In this document: one piece after another, positions 13,144 to 25,900 of the stretch | Layout of the letters: each line of letters starts with the position of its first letter | Position numbering within the stretch: the stretch's first letter is position 1 | Assembly (NCBI RefSeq): GCF_000275845.1 | Contig: NW_006766935.1 | Location: 21,287-85,286 of the forward strand | DNA from: Dichomitus squalens LYAD-421 SS1 | Taxonomy: Eukaryota > Basidiomycota > Agaricomycetes > Polyporales > Polyporaceae | Reading direction: 5' to 3' | Length of the DNA stretch: 64,000 nt | Position numbers and translations under genes: made by a program | The notes under the pieces: generated by a model | Database searches by the model: none | What the model saw: only the letters and a program-made list of their open reading frames with translations | What the model was told of the DNA's origin: nothing

Positions 13144-15416
13144 ATGGACCTCCTTTACCAGACATACGGCATCGACCCAGGAAGTGCCGCTAGCTTGTCT
13201 GCCTCTGTTAACCCGCTTGCCAGCGCACCATCCTCGATCGGAACACCTACCGCTATGGGCCCACTGGCCCGTTCCGACTCTACGGAGGAGCACCACCAAA
13301 CCACCAGGGACAGCCTGAGTCCCAGCCCGGAATGGGACATGTCAAGAGCAACGACACCCAACGCTGCCAATTTGTTATCAGCCAGCCTGCCTCGGGCCAA
13401 GCATGGACGTACCACCATCGATGACGACGACGACTACCTTAGGCCCCGCATGCCACTTGCCAGTCACATTCTACGCGCGAAAACAACCGACAAGTGTCAA
13501 GCAGCGAATCTCAGTGTTATGCAGACTGAAGACGCCCTCGCGTTCTGTGATGTACGCTCCGAAATTATATCAGTGTCCATCCAAGCACTATAACACAGAT
13601 GAAACTCACATATCTATGCAATGACAGCTCCCAATTCATGAGAAGCTCATCGATCTTAAGATCCACCTGCTCCAGAGTGAAAACGATTTACTTCAGCGGT
13701 ACTTTAAGCAGTATCACCGTCATCCAGATTACACCGTAAGCTCTCTGAAAAGGCGAATCACTGAGCATTCAACTAATTTGTTCGTGTAACAGGCACGTTT
13801 ACGTACCTTTCTAGGTGCTGTTCTCTTCGCCCACAGCACGCCAGCGTATGTCAATAATATAACCAATTCGATAGCGGTACGTCTATTCAACCCTTATACT
13901 CATTCTCGCACTTACCAATGTGTACATAATGATCCTAGGAATACCTTGAGCACCATCTGGATGTCGTCGCACTCACCTCACAATGCCGCGATGATCCAGT
14001 CGACTGGGGTTTTGTCAAGAGCTCGATAGCCAACGAAACGAGCCAGATGCGATCGGTGATGAAGGCCAAGGTGCGTGAGACACCGTGAAGCTTCGTGACG
14101 CCCAGCTAACCGAACCTTCCCCTGCTCATTGTTCTCTCTTTCGCCCGAAATTCTACTTTTCTCTGTCTCCCCTTCTGGTCGACTGTTCTGCACGCAACAC
14201 ACCCACAGCTGGACGCCTCAATCAAGAACAAGGATGACATCTACGCCCTCACATCCGACATCTTGATGTACGACATCCGCCCGAGGGAGGAGCATTGGGC
14301 CCGGTTCGCATTTTTGGTACGTAACCTACCTAATAGCTCACTTTCAAACCATCCATCCTTGCACGCGGTTTCATACATGAAACCTCTAAGTGATCCCAGG
14401 CGAGAAAACCTGTTTTCCTGCATGGACACAGTGGTGCTCGTGCACCCAAGCAGGTTTTCTCGCCTGTGCTAGTGGACCACTGACACCAGCCCTAATACCT
14501 AAGGCCAGAACATGGATTTCTGTGCTTGGTGGCCCGCGCTGTCATGAAAACTGCTGTAAGCGGGCACACCCGACTAGAGCTGTTTACTTCCGCGGTTGCG
14601 CATCCAATACAGGGTTTTTCGGCTGGAAGACCACCTCAACCGCCCCACCTGAAGCAGGAAATTGATCCTCCCGCCTCGCGGATTTGAAGAAAGATGGGAC
14701 GGCAGTGACAGCGACTGGGTCGTACGTGAGTGTCATCCTAATATCCCTCCGGCTGCTCTGTCTGTCGTCGCGGTCGAGCGTTGTACATGATAAGCGTGCC
14801 CGACACGTGGTCGTTGATGTCTGCTTTGGGCGGCGGGGGCATATCCTTCCGTGCAGGGGAGCTGGAAAGGAACGAGTGGAAGATGCTGTCGCTGTACGCG
14901 CGGCTGCGGTTCTTGGGCTGGAGCGAGCCGCGTTTGGAGCCGGATGAGCTCAAGGAGATTGGGGAGTCCTTCCCGACGTCTACAATCGAATGAAACATCC
15001 TCCCCGTACGCGTGCAAGCTGACGGAAATGATCCCCAGCGACATTGTGTGGAACAATACCAGGCATCCGGCAAGAATACCAAGTTTTTTTGGCCATACGT
15101 TGATGAGCGACTTCTCGAGATCCGCACCCAATTGAAGACGGTGGGCTCTGCAGAGCGTAAGGAAGCTGAAACCAAGTATGTACCTTTTCAGCTCTGGTCA
15201 ACTTTTCCTCGAAACTCAGGGCCATCTCTGCGTTGCAGGTTCTTCCTTGACATCCTGCGAGCTGACGTCAAGCGGTATCCGATACGGTCGGATGCCGTGG
15301 CTCAGCAAGTGTACACCAACGCGAAGCTCAAGCCCATCCAAGTGGCCATGGAGGCCGCAGTCAGAGGTTTCGTAGTCGATGGTGGCTCAATGGCTGTCGG
15401 CGCAAACGCGGAGTAG
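13144..15416 (+). CDS. Partner protein of the transposase-like gene
   Basis: Multi-exon gene about 330 nt downstream of the transposase-like gene and on the same strand. Exon 13144-13551 codes for a Ser/Pro-rich, acidic N-terminus (DDDDDYLRPRMP). It is followed by exons from 13628 (KLIDLKIHLLQSENDLLQRY, a short coiled coil), about 13796, 13940 and 14210 (REEHWARFAFL). After a very long intron (14317 to about 15017) come KFFWPYVDERLLEIRTQL and FFLDILRADVKRYP, with the stop at 15414-15416. Proteins with this 'FWP.VD..L' block usually neighbour the transposase-like family in mushroom genomes, so the pair is probably one mobile unit. Function is unknown; a DNA-binding or regulatory role is only a guess. 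Confidence 0.55.
14399..14465. repeat. Stem-loop with 15-bp perfect arms
   Basis: AGGCGAGAAAACCTG at 14399-14413 is perfectly inverted at 14451-14465. The loop holds a second small hairpin (GGTGC-TCGT-GCACC). It lies at the start of the 700-nt intron of the partner gene. It could be the end of an inserted element, or an RNA structure bringing distant splice sites together. Confidence 0.6.
14738..14998 (-). other. Antisense coding-like fragment inside a long intron
   Basis: On the minus strand, within the long intron of the partner gene, one frame is open and protein-like: a VDVGKDSPISLSSSGSKRG block, RSRAYSDSIFHSFLSSSP and ADINDHVSGTLIMYNA. The composition (Ser/Lys/Arg-rich, then an ordered-looking end) resembles a host-gene fragment more than random sequence. 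I do not recognise the family. No start codon or promoter is attached, so it is best seen as captured DNA or chance. Confidence 0.25.
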
Positions 15417-16555
15417 TAGCTGGGAGTGGGATGACCGGGTCCACAAGGCGCTGCCATGGCAGCGGTATAATATGTATGTGTCGCGTCGTTTGTTTCTTGC
15501 ATACCATGTATATATGCATGCTGTCATGCAATTGAGAATGTTGTCTTCGGCCCGTGATCCATTTGTATGCGATTATGGCCCATCTATACGTATTGCTATC
15601 GGGCAAGGGCGCTATCAAAGCAGATGACCAGGGACGGGCGCTTCTATGTCTATGCTCGGACGGTGTTTGGATGATGTGTTTTCAGTGTGCTGCTAAAGAT
15701 TGTTTGGATATGGGAGCTATTGTATGGATACAAGAAGGTCTAATTTTATATTTGGCAGACCCTGTCCGACCATATGGTTTGCGTATGGGCCGGGACATGT
15801 GTCCGGGCTTGTCCGACCACATCTGATGGAGGCTGCGATCGCTCGGCGGTGTAGATCCTGGCGCTTTGCCCGCCCGCTACTTACCTGATCTTGGCGGCTC
15901 CGATGATCGCCCACCTTCACGTGACACATCATGTGAGCTCTCCCACGGCTTTGCTTAAGTTGCTTTCGACATCCTTGGCTTGCGCCTTGTCCATCGCCTT
16001 CGTCAAGGCTCTCGTATCGGCTTCGGGGTCTCTGCACATATGTTCCCCAACCATTCGATTTCTATGTCTGTAGCGGCCGATTCACTTCTTGTTTCCCTCT
16101 CTCGATCAAGGTATATCACAAAGCACGATACCGTCTTCAGAAGGGAACGGCTACAAACTTAGACCAGTACTTATTGCTGCTGCAGCTGGCCATAGCTTAT
16201 ACCCTACTCCCCGGTGGAAAGTTGTGCCGCTTGTTAGCGCTGTGACTTTCGTCAAGGCTGCAGAGTCTCGGAACGACCACGCCTTGAGTACTAGTCCCCG
16301 GCCCGGCGGCCGGATACCTTCGGCGGGACGGTGAGTCAGGTTGAAACGCTTTACTGCTTGTATCTACTGTTGTCCCTAAGGTGTATCTAGTAGACCTTCC
16401 ACCCCTAGGGGTGGTCAGGCGCGTTTGGTGACTCGGTCAGTTTGATCTCCGACCGGGCCAGATGTGGGTCCGACGGTGAGTCATTTCATGCTGCAGGGCC
16501 TTGAATCCTCTACGCAAAATCCTATCTTCCCTCTCGCGACGTTCTCAGCCTCTCA
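15417..16555. other. Intergenic, no gene seen
   Basis: No supported gene between the transposon-like module and the FAD oxidase. There are G/C-rich self-complementary stretches near 16293-16312. The last 60-100 nt before 16556 presumably hold the oxidase promoter, but no clear TATA box is visible. Confidence 0.35.
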
Positions 16556-18222
16556 ATGGTCTTAGTACACGGCGATACCCGCATCGTCATAGTCGGTGCC
16601 GGATGCTTCGGGCTTTCGACGGGGTATCATCTGTTGAAGAGGGGTTACAAGGATGTCACAATCCTTGATCGCTCCCCGGTGCTTCCGGCCCCAGACGCAG
16701 CTAGCACAGATATAAGCAAGAGTATGTATTTCATAGGTTCTTTGTATCATTATACTGATCGGAGCGACGTCGTCTCTCTTGTACTCCGATTCACAGTAGT
16801 CCGGAGCTCCTACGCGGACATATTCTATACGCGTCTTGGCAGAGAAGCTATCGCTGCATGGAAAGAAACCGATGAGTGGGGCGACACCTATCGCGAGTCA
16901 GCCCTTCTATATATGTCAACGAATTCAATCTCTCAGCCTGGATCGTTTTACTTCATTCAGATGCGGAGTATACTGTGCTACAGAAGGCGCGGACAGCTAC
17001 ATCGCCCAAGCCTATCAGAATGACATAACGGTCAACGCCGACGTACAGACACTCTTAACCCCGGAAGCGATACGCAACGTCTTCCCAACCACGGCTGAGC
17101 TCGGCCTTTCCGATGCGGCAAAAGGATTCCTCAATCGGGATGGCGGGTGGGCATTCGCATCACAGGGCATTCAGCGGTTAATGGACAAGGTGGCGGCTCT
17201 TGGCGGGAAGATTATTCCTGGAAAGACTGTTTCCGAGCTCACTAGGACTAACAAGAGGGTTTCTTCCGTGCGTTGTACTGACGGGAGCGTTCATGAAGCC
17301 GACCTCGTTATCCTCGCGGCTGGTTCTTGGTCGGCCTCATCGTTCCCAGACCTAGGATTGGATAGCCAATGCCTCGCTACTGGGTACGTGACATGAACCT
17401 TGCGAGTCTTTTTGGGATTGCGTCCTCAAGCGATTACTCAAATCCCAGACAAACCGTTGCCTTCGTCCAGTTGACCCCAGAGGAAGCTGAACGGTACCGA
17501 GCATGCCCCGTATACCTCGATTTCCACTCGGGTTTCTACGTGTTCCCAGTACGTCTTCTGGTTTAGGGAATCGCTGAACTGCCTCAATGACATGCTGTCC
17601 CCAGCCGAACAAAGATAACATCGTCAAATGCGCCATTCATTCCGGCGGGTTCGTTCAGAAGATCAAGATCGCAAACTCTGACGTCTACGTATCCACGCCT
17701 CGCACGGTGACCTCGGACGGCGTAGATGGACTACGGATACCCAGAGCAGCTATGAAAGCCCTAAGAACGAATCTCGCTCGCATCTATCCCGAGATCGGGA
17801 GTAAGCCTTTCTTTGGGACTCGTTTATGCTGGTGAGAACTCGAGTACTTCCCTCGTGGAGCTCTACTGACAAATGTCGCCTGGAGGTACACTGACTCGGC
17901 TGATGACAATTGGGTAATCGGCGCGCATCCAGAAATTGAGAACGTCTTCCTCGCGACGTCGGGATGCGGCCATGCATTCAAGGTAGATCTCGTTTTCGGA
18001 TGGCGAAGAATGTTCCTGACAGTACTACTCCAGTTTCTGCCTGTCATCGGTCGACTCGTTGCCGACGCGATCGAAGGGAAACTCCCGCCAGAGCTGGTCA
18101 AGAAGTTCGCTCCGGGCCGCGCGCACGAGCACGATGCCATCGAGCCGTCGATCCGCCTTGCTCCACCTGCGAACCTCGTTTTAGACGAGCTATGTACCCC
18201 GGAGGATCTTCTGCCAGTCTGA
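16556..18222 (+). CDS. FAD-dependent amine/amino-acid oxidase (sarcosine or fructosyl-amino-acid oxidase type)
   Basis: Flavoprotein of the DAO/MSOX superfamily, predicted to oxidise a secondary amine (sarcosine, pipecolate or a fructosyl amino acid) and release H2O2. Exons 16556-16721, 16797-16896, 16961-17383, 17449-17548, 17605-17831, 17886-17982 and 18034-18222 total 1302 nt (433 residues), the usual size. The N-terminus carries the FAD dinucleotide-binding motif [26 protein letters not shown] and [10 protein letters not shown] are typical core blocks. [16 protein letters not shown] near the C-terminus matches the region where this family can bind flavin covalently through cysteine. There is no peroxisomal SKL-type tail; the protein ends in EDLLPV. 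The substrate cannot be fixed from sequence. Convergent with CPA2, with 287 nt between stop codons. Confidence 0.85.
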
Positions 18223-18509
18223 CAGTCGATAAATAGGAGTCTAGAATGACGTCCACAGAAGATTCTGACGTTGAAGCTCATGACCCACGTTAGGCTGTGT
18301 ATGCGTACAATTGATTCAAAGCGCTCAAGCGGCTCCTGGTCAACGAAACAAAACACCTCGGTGTCAGGCAAGCGTCACGCTTGGCACCTATCGTTCGGCA
18401 GATACTGATACAATATCTGTGCATGATCTATCGAGTATAACATATACAATGAAGCACTGCTACTTATGATACTTTTCGATTGGAATACGCAGTATTGGAT
18501 TTAAATTGT

Positions 18510-21500
18510 TCAAGGGCGCGAGCCGATCCATTCACCCCATGACCTGACCTCAGGGGGTATCCGGCCTTCGGTGTAGCCCCTCAAGCCTCCCTCAGGAATT
18601 TTCTTCGCGAAACTTTCGACGAAAAGTTGTGCGCATCGCGCATTGTTGAGCAGGGGCAGACCGAAGTCGACAGCGTTACTGGCGGGCGAACGATATCAGA
18701 CTGAGAGTGCAGACCGAGCTAGCACAGATACATACCGTCGAGCGACGTAGTCCTCGTCCGTCAAGTCTTTGCCGCGCGCCTTCGCAAGGTTGATTACGCA
18801 TTCGATGTCATACTCATCAAATACCTCGCGGAGCTTCCGCTTGTCGGTTTTGGGGAAGAATATCCGCTTCGCCGAGACGTATGGAATGCTGTTCAAGAAC
18901 TCCTCGACAACTGGGGATGAGCAGTACAGCTTGAAGCCGAGATCAAGCAAGGTCTTTGCGATCGTCTTCATCTCAGGCTTCTTGATGTCTCCGCCGATAA
19001 GCACACCGGTGTTTGGGCGAGGCTTCTTGAAACCGGTCGTGCTCAGGAGCGACGTCCAGTAGGCTTCCTGTATGTCGCGCCCGAATGCTGCAACTTCACC
19101 CGTGGAGGCCATTTCTGCGCAGAGCCATCAACATCATCAACTAGAAGGCCCCACGCGGCTACTCACCAACGCCTAGGAAGGGATCTGCGCCTGCCAGCCG
19201 CGTCCATGAGAATTGCGAGACTTTGACTGCAGTGTAGTCGCGCTTTTGCGCCATTATGTCGACAGGCTCAGGCACGTTCTGACCTACAATGGCCGCCGTT
19301 GCGGTATCGATGAAGTTCCGGCCAAGCACCTTGGAGACGAAGGGGAACGACCGCGAGGCGCGTAGATTACACTCTATAACCTTGAACTCGGCGGCAGCGC
19401 CAGGCTCGTCGGCAGGTTTACGGATAACCTGCATGTTGTACGGACCGGAGATCTCAAACGCGGAGGCAACTTTCTCAGCAATTTGCCTCAAGCGGAGCAT
19501 CTCGTCGTCGGTGAGGGAGAAGGGAGGGAGAACCAGCGTAGCATCGCCAGAGTGGACACCAGCGTTCTCGACATGCTCAGAGATAGCGTGTAAGAGGAGC
19601 TTGCCCTTGTGCGCGACGGCGTCAACATCGATCTCCTGAGCGTTGTCTATGAATTTGGTGATGACGACCGGGTGTAGAGGGGAGACCGAAGCGGCGGCAG
19701 AGAGGTTGTACTCGAGCGCGGATTCCTCGTAGACGACGTTCATGGCAGCGCCGGACAAAACGTACGATGGCCGGATAAGGACCGGGTAACCGACGCGCTG
19801 TGCGAACTCCTTCGCAGCGCCAACGGAGGAGACCTCCGCCCACTCGGGTTGGTCAACGCCGATGCTGTCCAGTATCGATGAGAACTTGTGTCGGTCCTCA
19901 GCGCTGTCGATTCTTTCAGGGTCGGTACCAAGAACCTTGACATCGGCCTGTTTCAGGCGAAGCGCGATGTTCTGAGGGAGCTGACCTGGATAGGAGGAGG
20001 TGAGAAATTGATCGTCGAACGATTTTGCGATAATAACTTACCTCCAACGCTGACGATGACACCTTGCGCCTGCTCGAGCTCGTAAATATCCATGACACGC
20101 TCAAAACCGAGTTCCTCGAAGTATAACCGGTCGGCCTCATCGAAGTCCGTCGAAACGGTCTCAGGGTTGTAATTGATCATGATTGTGCGGTTACCCATCT
20201 CGCGGAGTTTCCGGGCGCAAGTGACGGCGCACCAGTCAAACTCGACACTACTGCCGATACGGTAGACACCACTACCAAGGACCATCGTGCCATGCTCATC
20301 GAACTTGACATCGTGCTCGGAAGCGTTGTAGGTGGTGTAGAGGTAGTTCGTGTGGGCAGGGTACTCAGCGGCAAGCGTATCAATACGCTTCACGAAGGGG
20401 GTAATGCCAAGGGACTTGCGGTGAGCACGCACGGTGAGCTCGTCGGAGGAAACTAGGTCGGCGATGTGCACATCCGAGAAACCCATACGCTTCGCGCGCT
20501 CCATAAGCTCGTGGTCGATGGCCTTTATGGAACCTGCCGCCTTGAGGGCGTAAACCGTATTGACGATATTCTCGATCTTGTACAGGAACCACTGCGGCGG
20601 ACGGTGGCGTTGACTAGCGTCATTTGGGCGGTAGAAGAAGACAGCGTACCTTGTCGATCTTCGTTAAGTCATGCAATTGGTCGACCGTATAGCTCTTGTT
20701 GAACATCGCGTATGCAATCGCAAACAGGCGCATGTCGGTAGGTTTGCTGAGAGCGAGATCCAGATCCTCCGGCTGTACGTAAGCCTCGAAACCTTTCCAG
20801 CGCGGGTCGACCTGGCGAATCGCCTTTTGCAGGGACTCCTCGAACGTGCGTCCTATAGCCATGACTTCTCCGACAGACTTCATAGCGGAGCCGACCTCAC
20901 GGTTCACGTTCGTGAACTTCGCGAGGTCCCACTTCGGAATCTTAGTGACGATGTAATCCAGAGAGGGTTCGAAGCATGCCGTCGTCGTCTTCGTGACCGC
21001 ATTAGGCAGTTCCGGAAGCGTATGACCGAGAGCGATCTTGGCTGCAGTGTATGCGAGCGGGTAGCCAGTAGCCTTCGACGCCAACGCACTACGGGGACAG
21101 GTGAGCCAGATCAAAGGAGCGATACCGACTACAGGGCGTACCTCGAACGACTCAGCCGAGCGTTTACCTCGATGACACAGTACTCCCTTGACGTCGGGTT
21201 GAGCGCGTACTGGATGTTGCATTCCCCAATGACGCCCAGGTGTCGGATAACCTTCAGAGCAGCAGACCGGAGCATATGGTATTCGTCATCCGGGAGGGTT
21301 TGCGAGGGCGCAACAACAATGGAGTCGCCAGTGTGGGTGCCGAGGGGGTCGAAATTCTCCATGTTACAGCAGATGATAGTGTTCTGAAGCATGTCTCAGT
21401 CCAACGATCGGTCATAGGGAGACGAATGCACATACGTCCGCAGCGTCTCGTACGACTTCGTACTCCAACTCCTTCCAACCCTTCATACTCCGTTCGATAA

Positions 21501-22894
21501 GCACCTGCGGGCTCAGGCTCAAGCTCTTCGCCGAGAGATCGCGCAATTCGTCAGGGTTGTTTGCAAAACCGGAGCCAAGACCACCGAGCGTGAAAGCCGA
21601 ACGCAAAATAACTGGATAGCCAATCTTCTCTGCGGCGCTAAGGGCATCGTTGACCGAAGAAACTGCCGTCGACTGAGCGACTGGGATATCGATCTCTGTA
21701 GGACGATGTAATCAGCTTGACATGTCGGGATCGTTGCATCACGATAACGACCGAAGGCGGAAGAGTCAAAACAGACATTTGATGGCGGTGCGCGAACCGC
21801 TTGCCATAACGCCTCGTAATCACCCAACTCTGACTATTGGCTAGACGCGAGTAGAGTCAAACTCTCACGCCTACCTGATACACTACGAGTGTAAACACTA
21901 GTGGCGTTATGGCCTGTGATGAACGCCTCGTAGGATTCAATCCGAGGTGCCCCACTCCAATCCTATACCTGGTGCTGCTAAGACGGCTTGGCGGAGACAA
22001 CACCGATTAGCGCACTCCAGCAACCGGTGTGAACGCTCCGAACCTCAACAGGAGCGCTGTAGTGACACAAACGACAGTGTTTCATAGCCCATGCCAAGTC
22101 ACTTTCGCGGAGCGAATAGTCTCCGGATGAGAAGCCAAACGAGGCACGATCACGTGACCAAGTTTAAACCTACAAGCTCTCCGCCTATGAAACGGCCGTA
22201 TGACAGCAGAAACCATACACACATCCAGATACAACAAAAACTCACCCTTCAAAGCCTGTACGAAAAGATCCCGATCTTCCGAAACTTCCAGCGTGCGAAT
22301 GGGAGTGCCGAGCACGCGAACGCCAAGACGGTCCAAGACACCCATACGGTCGAGCTCGATACCAACGTTCAGGGCACTCTGTCCACCAAAGGTGAGCAAG
22401 ATACCGTCCGGACGCTCCTTCTCCAAGACGTAGGCGACGTAGTCCGCAGTGACAGGCAGGAAGTAGACCTCCGACGCGAGCTGGTGCGACGTCTGCCACG
22501 TGGCGATGTTGGGATTGATGAGGACAGCGTCGACGCCCTCCTCACAAAGTGCCTTGAGTGCCTGAGAGCCGGAGTAGTCGAACTCGCCAGCCTGGCCGAT
22601 GCTGAGACCGCCGGAGCCGACGATGAGCACCTTGCTGACGTCGGGACGGGGGATTTTGGGCAGGACCTTCGCCGAGATCTTGCGTGCGAGTTCCGAGGGA
22701 GAGTTGAGGACGTGCTCCTCGTCGTCCTGCTGGCCGTACGAGCCGACTGCAGCGCGAGCGACCGCCCTGACCGGCCGTGTCGGGGCGAGAGCGCGACGAG
22801 CATGCGAAACGTGAAACTGTCGGGTAAAGCGCGCCGAGCCAAAGAGCCTGGAGGGGCTCCAGGCTTGCTGGAGCCGCAGTAGACCTGCGCTCAT
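18510..22894 (-). CDS. CPA2: Carbamoyl-phosphate synthase, arginine pathway, large subunit
   Basis: Makes carbamoyl phosphate from ammonia (supplied from glutamine by the small subunit), bicarbonate and two ATP for arginine synthesis. Exons 22894-22246, 21695-21436, 21383-21142, 21088-20650, 20591-20042, 19985-19167, 19114-18736 and 18678-18510 total 3507 nt (1168 residues), the expected length. Both ATP-grasp halves are present: [39 protein letters not shown] and [20 protein letters not shown] in the first, then [34 protein letters not shown] and [15 protein letters not shown] in the second, and a C-terminal MGS-like regulatory domain ([10 protein letters not shown] onward). Residues 1-50 are Arg/Ser/Ala-rich with few acids ([11 protein letters not shown]), a mitochondrial presequence, which is why the ATG at 22894 is preferred over the in-frame ATG at 22957. 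Intron 1 is 550 nt; the others are 52-58 nt. Confidence 0.96.
21696..22245 (-). repeat. 550-nt intron of CPA2 with internal repeats
   Basis: Ten times longer than the gene's other introns. It contains an 11-bp perfect inverted repeat (GCCATAACGCC 21803-21813 against GGCGTTATGGC 21903-21913) and an 11-bp direct repeat (AACGCCTCGTA at 21808-21818 and 21922-21932). GGATTCAATCC at 21933-21943 resembles a Pol III B box. This suggests an inserted short element such as a SINE or MITE remnant, but I could not define its ends. Confidence 0.4.
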
Positions 22895-22957
22895 CGTCGT
22901 GGACGGTGGTGGCAAGGAGCAGAGAGCAGCTGGATGACTCGAGAGTTCATCCAACAA

Positions 22958-25900
22958 TTTTGGCCGTCGGTGTTATCATGCCAATTTGGGATTGGCGATA
23001 TCAATCCACAAAACCGCAATTGACTCCACCACCCGCTTCTTCCCAGCGCGGATTCGGGTTGGGCAAGACATCGTCCAGGACAGCCAATGCATACGATGGA
23101 AGGAGCCTGAATGGTAGTGGCAACAGAGCAAGAGCGTCGCGCCTGAGCCAGCTGGACCTTGGAATCATGCTTGCATGGCGTGCAACCGCTGCGCGATCAT
23201 GGAATATTGCCGAGCATTTGTTCACATGTGTTACAGCTCCCGTGTATTTCGATACATGTCATGTCGGCAAACCTTTCTTGCATTCTGGGCTTCCTGACCA
23301 GGCAAGCGTAAGATCATTGTTTCAAAAGTGCCTGGCCTGGTTTTTCCCACTTGCTTTATACTGTAGTGCATAAATGCGTGTAGTTTCTATCTTGAGAATG
23401 TTGCCGAAGAAAATCATTCGGCTTAGCTTGAAGTTAAGTATTTTCAGCCGGATCGGGCATGAAAACCTACGTCTTACTTTCCAACATACTTCCCTTGCGC
23501 ACCATGATTCGACATCTCTAAGCACCCTCAACACCTAGAGTCTTACAGCATGGCAATACCGTGGTCAAGCACTGTGTAGCGCCGCGGTGTGCACAACCGT
23601 TGTCGGCAAAAGTGTGTGGTGTGGCAAACGTCCCAAGATTTAACAAGCGAAAGGCGCCTCAGGCCGCCGTGTAAGATGTAGCGAAGAACCCCAAGCTCTT
23701 ATCTCGAGGTTAAAGTGCTCCATGGGCTTCTTGTTGACAATTTGAGAAGGAACTTATGTAGCTCACGGTGCTCCGATAACGTTTATATTCCCCGGCATGG
23801 GGAGCACGACGATAAGCCTACCTGTAAGCGAAATTTCTCGGGAAAATCCGCAAAACGCGTAGGTGAGCCGATACACTGCGGCGCTTGACCACGGTGCACT
23901 CATAAGTATTGGAAAACTGACGTTCTGATTTCTCTGGGCGACGGAAACGCTACGCTAAAATTGACCACCAAGTAAGGTACCGGAGGTCTGCGTTGGCATA
24001 CCCTGCGTATGTGATGCCCAATGCCCATACGAGCAGGAAAAATGTGTTTCTGTCCGGAAATCGATTCTTATATAATCAGAATTTTGGACAACCGAGCGCG
24101 TACAGGTGCGCCTGAGAGCGTCCTCGTCATCTTAGCTGCCTTTCGACTCTCTGGCGGCAGACCGACGCACTCCCCCGATATGATCCTCGACGCTTCGACA
24201 CAAGACGTCATACAGCATCCATGACGCAACGTTGTCAAGCTAGCATATATACCGCCTCTGTTGTTGAACTCGCAACAACACTCCTTGACCCCGTCTCCCA
24301 TCCTCCCCTGCCTCCAAGTCGAGTTCATAGCCTTCACTATGCGTGCTCAAGCAGTCGCTACTCATCACCGTCTATGGCACCACGGTATGTAGCTATAGCT
24401 CGTATTCAACTATCATGGTAGGTCCCTCCTGGTGAGTGTGTCAGATCCCTTTGACGCAGCGAATCTGCATACATATATGCGTGGTATTAACCTCTGGGGT
24501 TTTATGCCCAAACGTGGCTGAGGCGACATGAATGCTTTGTTGATGGCTCTTCGCCGGTAATTCCATATCTCATGGCGAAACACGACGAACACACGGGACG
24601 CATGCTACCGTGAAGATCATGGTAAAGAGGTGTGACTAACATGACGATTTCCCGCCAGGACTAGTACCACTGTAAGCCCCTCTGTGCCAGCATGATCCGT
24701 TTGCAAGAGTAACTGCTCTGCGCGTACGATACCCTTACGCGTACGTGTCTGCCATGCATGTACCCGAGACCTCAGAGAGGGAGTTCTGCGAGCGGCGGGG
24801 ATAATACCGGGCCTACTCCGAAAGGCAGTAAGAGACGAGTCCCAGGTACGCAATCGTGGTCCTCGGGCGGTACGTCTGCAACTCGTACCCTAGTCTTCGT
24901 TAAAGCCGCCTTCAGGTTGGACCCCCGTTCCAACTTGTAACCGTCAGACAACCTAACCGGGGTCGTGAGTGGTTCAGCTGCTAACCGGCTTGAGGATGCT
25001 CGTTTAGAGGGCCTATCTTGTGCTGCAAGCATGATCTCCTTCCGCCCCTCTTGGTGGCATGTTATTCAAGTGAGCGCGTCGACGCGGCCGCTCGAACGCT
25101 CGAACGCTCGGACAACAACTCTCGCTGTGTCTATGTCGCCTCCAGAGGCACAACTTGTTCCACATGATCGTGTCGACGTATATTGACGTCGCTGTCGAAC
25201 GTTGAACGTTGACCTCCACCATCGCACGCTGCTCCTATGTAGGCGGTCTTGATCTCCTCTTGAACGCTGTGACATGTATAGTCAAGGCCAGCTTTCTGCT
25301 GGTTCATACGGTATGTCTTGCGCTTGATAGGCAATAATACACAGTAAGCCGGCACGAAATTTGTCAGGCTGGTACACCGCTCAACGAGACACCTTCAAGT
25401 TTGAGCTACATGGAAACTATATGCGACATAGGCGCACAAGGTGAGTAGGCGCAAGTGTTGAACTCTCTGTAAATGTAACGATGCACAGTCAGAATCCTTC
25501 CCCTCAATTTCTCGTGTTCCTGCAAAGGTATGCGCGGACGTCCAGGACCGTGGAGTCTAGCTGAGTTCATTTTTCCCCCTCCTCACGCGGTCGCAAGCTA
25601 GCATGCAGTACGATGCAATGGAGGGAATGGCGCCGTATTTCCGAGCCACAGCCTACGGTGTGTATGTGCAATAGGCATCGGTAGCCTAGCGCTCCTACTA
25701 CGCCGACGTTGTCCCACGTGCCCGGTGAGTGTTTTTGTTCCACCTGATCGTGAAAAAACCTGTAATGAGTGCCGATAATAGAAGCAAGCTATATTGTAAT
25801 ATGGCAGATGATGTTTCAGGTGCAAACCAAGGATTTTCACTGCACAAACCGAGATAAGCCGAGACTGGAATGCTGTCATTCTGGCCCGGAGTTCTATGGT

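Noticed and set aside
22091..22882. Plus-strand open frame of 263 codons
   Set aside because: Antisense to CPA2 exon 1 and intron 1; no family features.
25080..25215. Short tandem motifs (CTCGAACG, GAACGTTGA) considered as a repeat array or CRISPR-like structure
   Set aside because: Only two or three imperfect units without regular spacers; CRISPR arrays are not expected in a fungal nuclear genome.
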